5,853 nt of DNA from Candidatus Methanoplasma sp. GTDB lineage: Archaea; Thermoplasmatota; Thermoplasmata; Methanomassiliicoccales; Methanomethylophilaceae. The position numbers and the translations under genes are program-made. Below the pieces are notes generated by a model. That model had not been told where the DNA came from, ran no database searches, and was given only the letters and a program-made list of their open reading frames with translations. Positions 4,913-5,853 of this stretch are shown one piece after another; position 1 is the first letter of the stretch, and each line of letters opens with the position of its first letter. The stretch covers positions 1-5,853 of the forward strand of contig JAISVN010000099.1 in assembly GCA_031271555.1 (NCBI GenBank), written 5' to 3'.

Positions 4913-5564
4913 TGAGTGGGAACCCATCTACAAAGAAATTCTGGACGACTTCGGTTATGACAGATCCTCAGACGAGAATTCGGCACGCATGCTGAAAGCG
5001 GTAATGATGAATTCCTGCCTGATATCCGAAGACGAGGTCGCGATAAAAAGGAATGTCACGGTCTTCGGGAACAGCAACGATCTCGAAGTGGATATAGGGG
5101 CCGCCGCCCCAAAGGGGACGCTGATAGCATCCGGATCATCTGTCGGAAGAATGATGGACCTGGGTATAACACCGGACATAATAGTCACAGACCTGGACGG
5201 GGACATCGATCCTCAGATCAAGGCCAGCAGGAACGGGGCCGTAACGTTCATTCACGCTCACGGGGACAATTCGGAACTGGTTCAGAGATATGCTCATGAG
5301 TTCATCGGTCCGGTGATACTTACCACGCAGTCAAAGCCCGATAACATAATATGCAATTTCGGCGGGTTCACAGACGGCGACCGTGCGGTCTGCATCGCCC
5401 GGCATTTCGGAGCCAAGGAAATATTGCTTCTGGGATTCGACTTCGACACTCCGTCGGACAAAGACGGCTCGGATCCAAAGACGAAAGCCAGGAAGCTTCA
5501 ATGGGCGAAGAGGATAATATTCGAGCATAATGAGCCCGGCGTATCCATAACGGTTCCCAGTTGA
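4896..5564 (+). CDS. mptE: 6-hydroxymethyl-7,8-dihydropterin pyrophosphokinase MptE
   Basis: This enzyme transfers diphosphate from ATP to 6-hydroxymethyl-7,8-dihydropterin, giving the activated pterin for tetrahydromethanopterin or folate synthesis; it is the archaeal, DUF115-type replacement for bacterial FolK. The 222-aa protein shows the family blocks A-S-G-S-S (78-82), P-D-I-I-V-T-D-L-D-G-D (93-103), I-H-A-H-G-D-N (119-125), T-T-Q (143-145), N-F-G-G-F-T-D-G-D-R-A-V (154-165), L-L-L-G-F-D-F (177-183) and K-T-K-A-R-K-L-Q-W-A-K (195-205). The Asp-rich motif and the His-containing loop are expected to bind magnesium-ATP and pterin. ATG 4896 is preferred because AAGGGA (4885-4890) lies five bases before it; ATG 4902 is an alternative. 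The overlap with the DUF373 gene argues for cotranscription and translational coupling. Confidence 0.93.
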   Translation: MRMLPDEWEPIYKEILDDFGYDRSSDENSARMLKAVMMNSCLISEDEVAIKRNVTVFGNSNDLEVDIGAAAPKGTLIASGSSVGRMMDLGITPDIIVTDLDGDIDPQIKASRNGAVTFIHAHGDNSELVQRYAHEFIGPVILTTQSKPDNIICNFGGFTDGDRAVCIARHFGAKEILLLGFDFDTPSDKDGSDPKTKARKLQWAKRIIFEHNEPGVSITVPS

Positions 5565-5566
5565 CC

Positions 5567-5576
5567 TTTTTATAAG
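5567..5576 (+). promoter_or_regulatory. TATA box of the site-2 protease gene
   Basis: TTTTTATAAG starts two bases after the mptE stop. It predicts a transcription start near 5598, about 14 bases before the GTG. The five-T run could also help end the mptE transcript, since archaeal terminators are often simple T-tracts; the two readings do not exclude each other. Confidence 0.45.
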
Positions 5577-5611
5577 AAAAGACGATAGGGTATTTGGCTG
5601 GGAGTAGCTCC

Positions 5612-5853
5612 GTGGAACTCACATACATCATTCTGCTGATACTTACGATCTTTTACATACCGTTCTACTTCTGGGTCAGAAGGTCCCCGAAAGCGGCCGG
5701 ATACGGTCTTGTAAAGTACGGTCCGACGGTCATGATAAAGACCAGACTGGGAACAAAGATGATGGACAGGCTCTCAGTCTACAAAAGGTTCTGGAGGCTG
5801 TTCGGTGCATTCTCCCTGATAGTCTCTCTGGCGCTCATGGGATTCATAATACT
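5612..5853 (+). CDS. M50 site-2 protease-like membrane protein (5' part)
   Basis: Only the first 80 codons lie in the window. They give a first membrane helix (about residues 1-19, VELTYIILLILTIFYIPFYF region), then a basic cytosolic loop with K-Y-G-P-T-V-M-I-K-T-R-L-G-T-K-M-M-D-R-L and K-R-F-W-R-L-F-G, then the start of a second helix from about 57. This layout and the K-Y-G-P-x-x-M-x-K-T-x-x-G and R-F-W-R motifs are those at the N-terminus of archaeal site-2-type (peptidase M50) membrane zinc proteases. The catalytic HExxH would come just after the end of the window, so activity cannot be judged. GTG 5612 is chosen because GGGAG (5600-5604) stands seven bases before it; an in-frame TTG at 5594 has no such support. 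Confidence 0.72.
   Translation, partial: MELTYIILLILTIFYIPFYFWVRRSPKAAGYGLVKYGPTVMIKTRLGTKMMDRLSVYKRFWRLFGAFSLIVSLALMGFII

Noticed and set aside
1..5853. CRISPR array, tRNA genes or a defence system
   Set aside because: No regularly spaced repeats, no tRNA signatures and no cas or known defence-gene motifs are seen on either strand.

Overview
The window is archaeal. Five consecutive genes encode proteins of the archaeal/eukaryotic translation machinery (S19e, PDCD5, L39e, L31e, aIF6). They are followed by a zinc metallo-hydrolase, a DUF373 membrane protein, the archaeal pterin pyrophosphokinase MptE and the start of a membrane site-2 protease. The promoters are archaeal TATA boxes, some serving leaderless starts. 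Family similarity and the pattern of stop codons (eight TGA, one TAA, no TAG) suggest a euryarchaeon of the Thermoplasmatota, possibly Methanomassiliicoccales. That placement is inference; no marker gene in the window proves it.

Region 1 (about 1-1060) is accessory. It opens inside a decayed transposase: an rve-type integrase core with an in-frame TAG is joined, in another frame, to what looks like the C-terminus of an unrelated DDE transposase. Next comes a lone AT-rich gene for a small four-helix membrane protein (DUF3784-like) with a leaderless-type promoter. A 300-base gap follows; it holds two adjacent GC-rich hairpins behind a possible TATA box, a candidate small RNA or structured element.

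Region 2 (about 1070-3006) is a compact operon, rps19e-pdcd5-rpl39e-rpl31e-eif6, behind one strong TATA box. The genes are spaced from about +11 bases to a few bases and each of the first four has a recognisable Shine-Dalgarno sequence. The products act in 40S/30S and 50S assembly and subunit anti-association. The small L39e gene (51 aa) sits between pdcd5 and rpl31e.

Region 3 (3007-3769) has a metallo-beta-lactamase-fold hydrolase on the minus strand. Its stop codon abuts that of eif6 with no intergenic base. It diverges from the next operon across about 120 bases that carry two promoters, a near-perfect 23-base palindrome and a 9-base direct repeat.

Region 4 (3770-5853) carries a DUF373 gene overlapping mptE by 17 bases, so the two are probably cotranscribed. 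MptE makes 6-hydroxymethyl-7,8-dihydropterin diphosphate for methanopterin or folate-type C1 carriers. A new TATA box and Shine-Dalgarno sequence then precede a GTG-started M50 site-2 protease gene that runs off the window.
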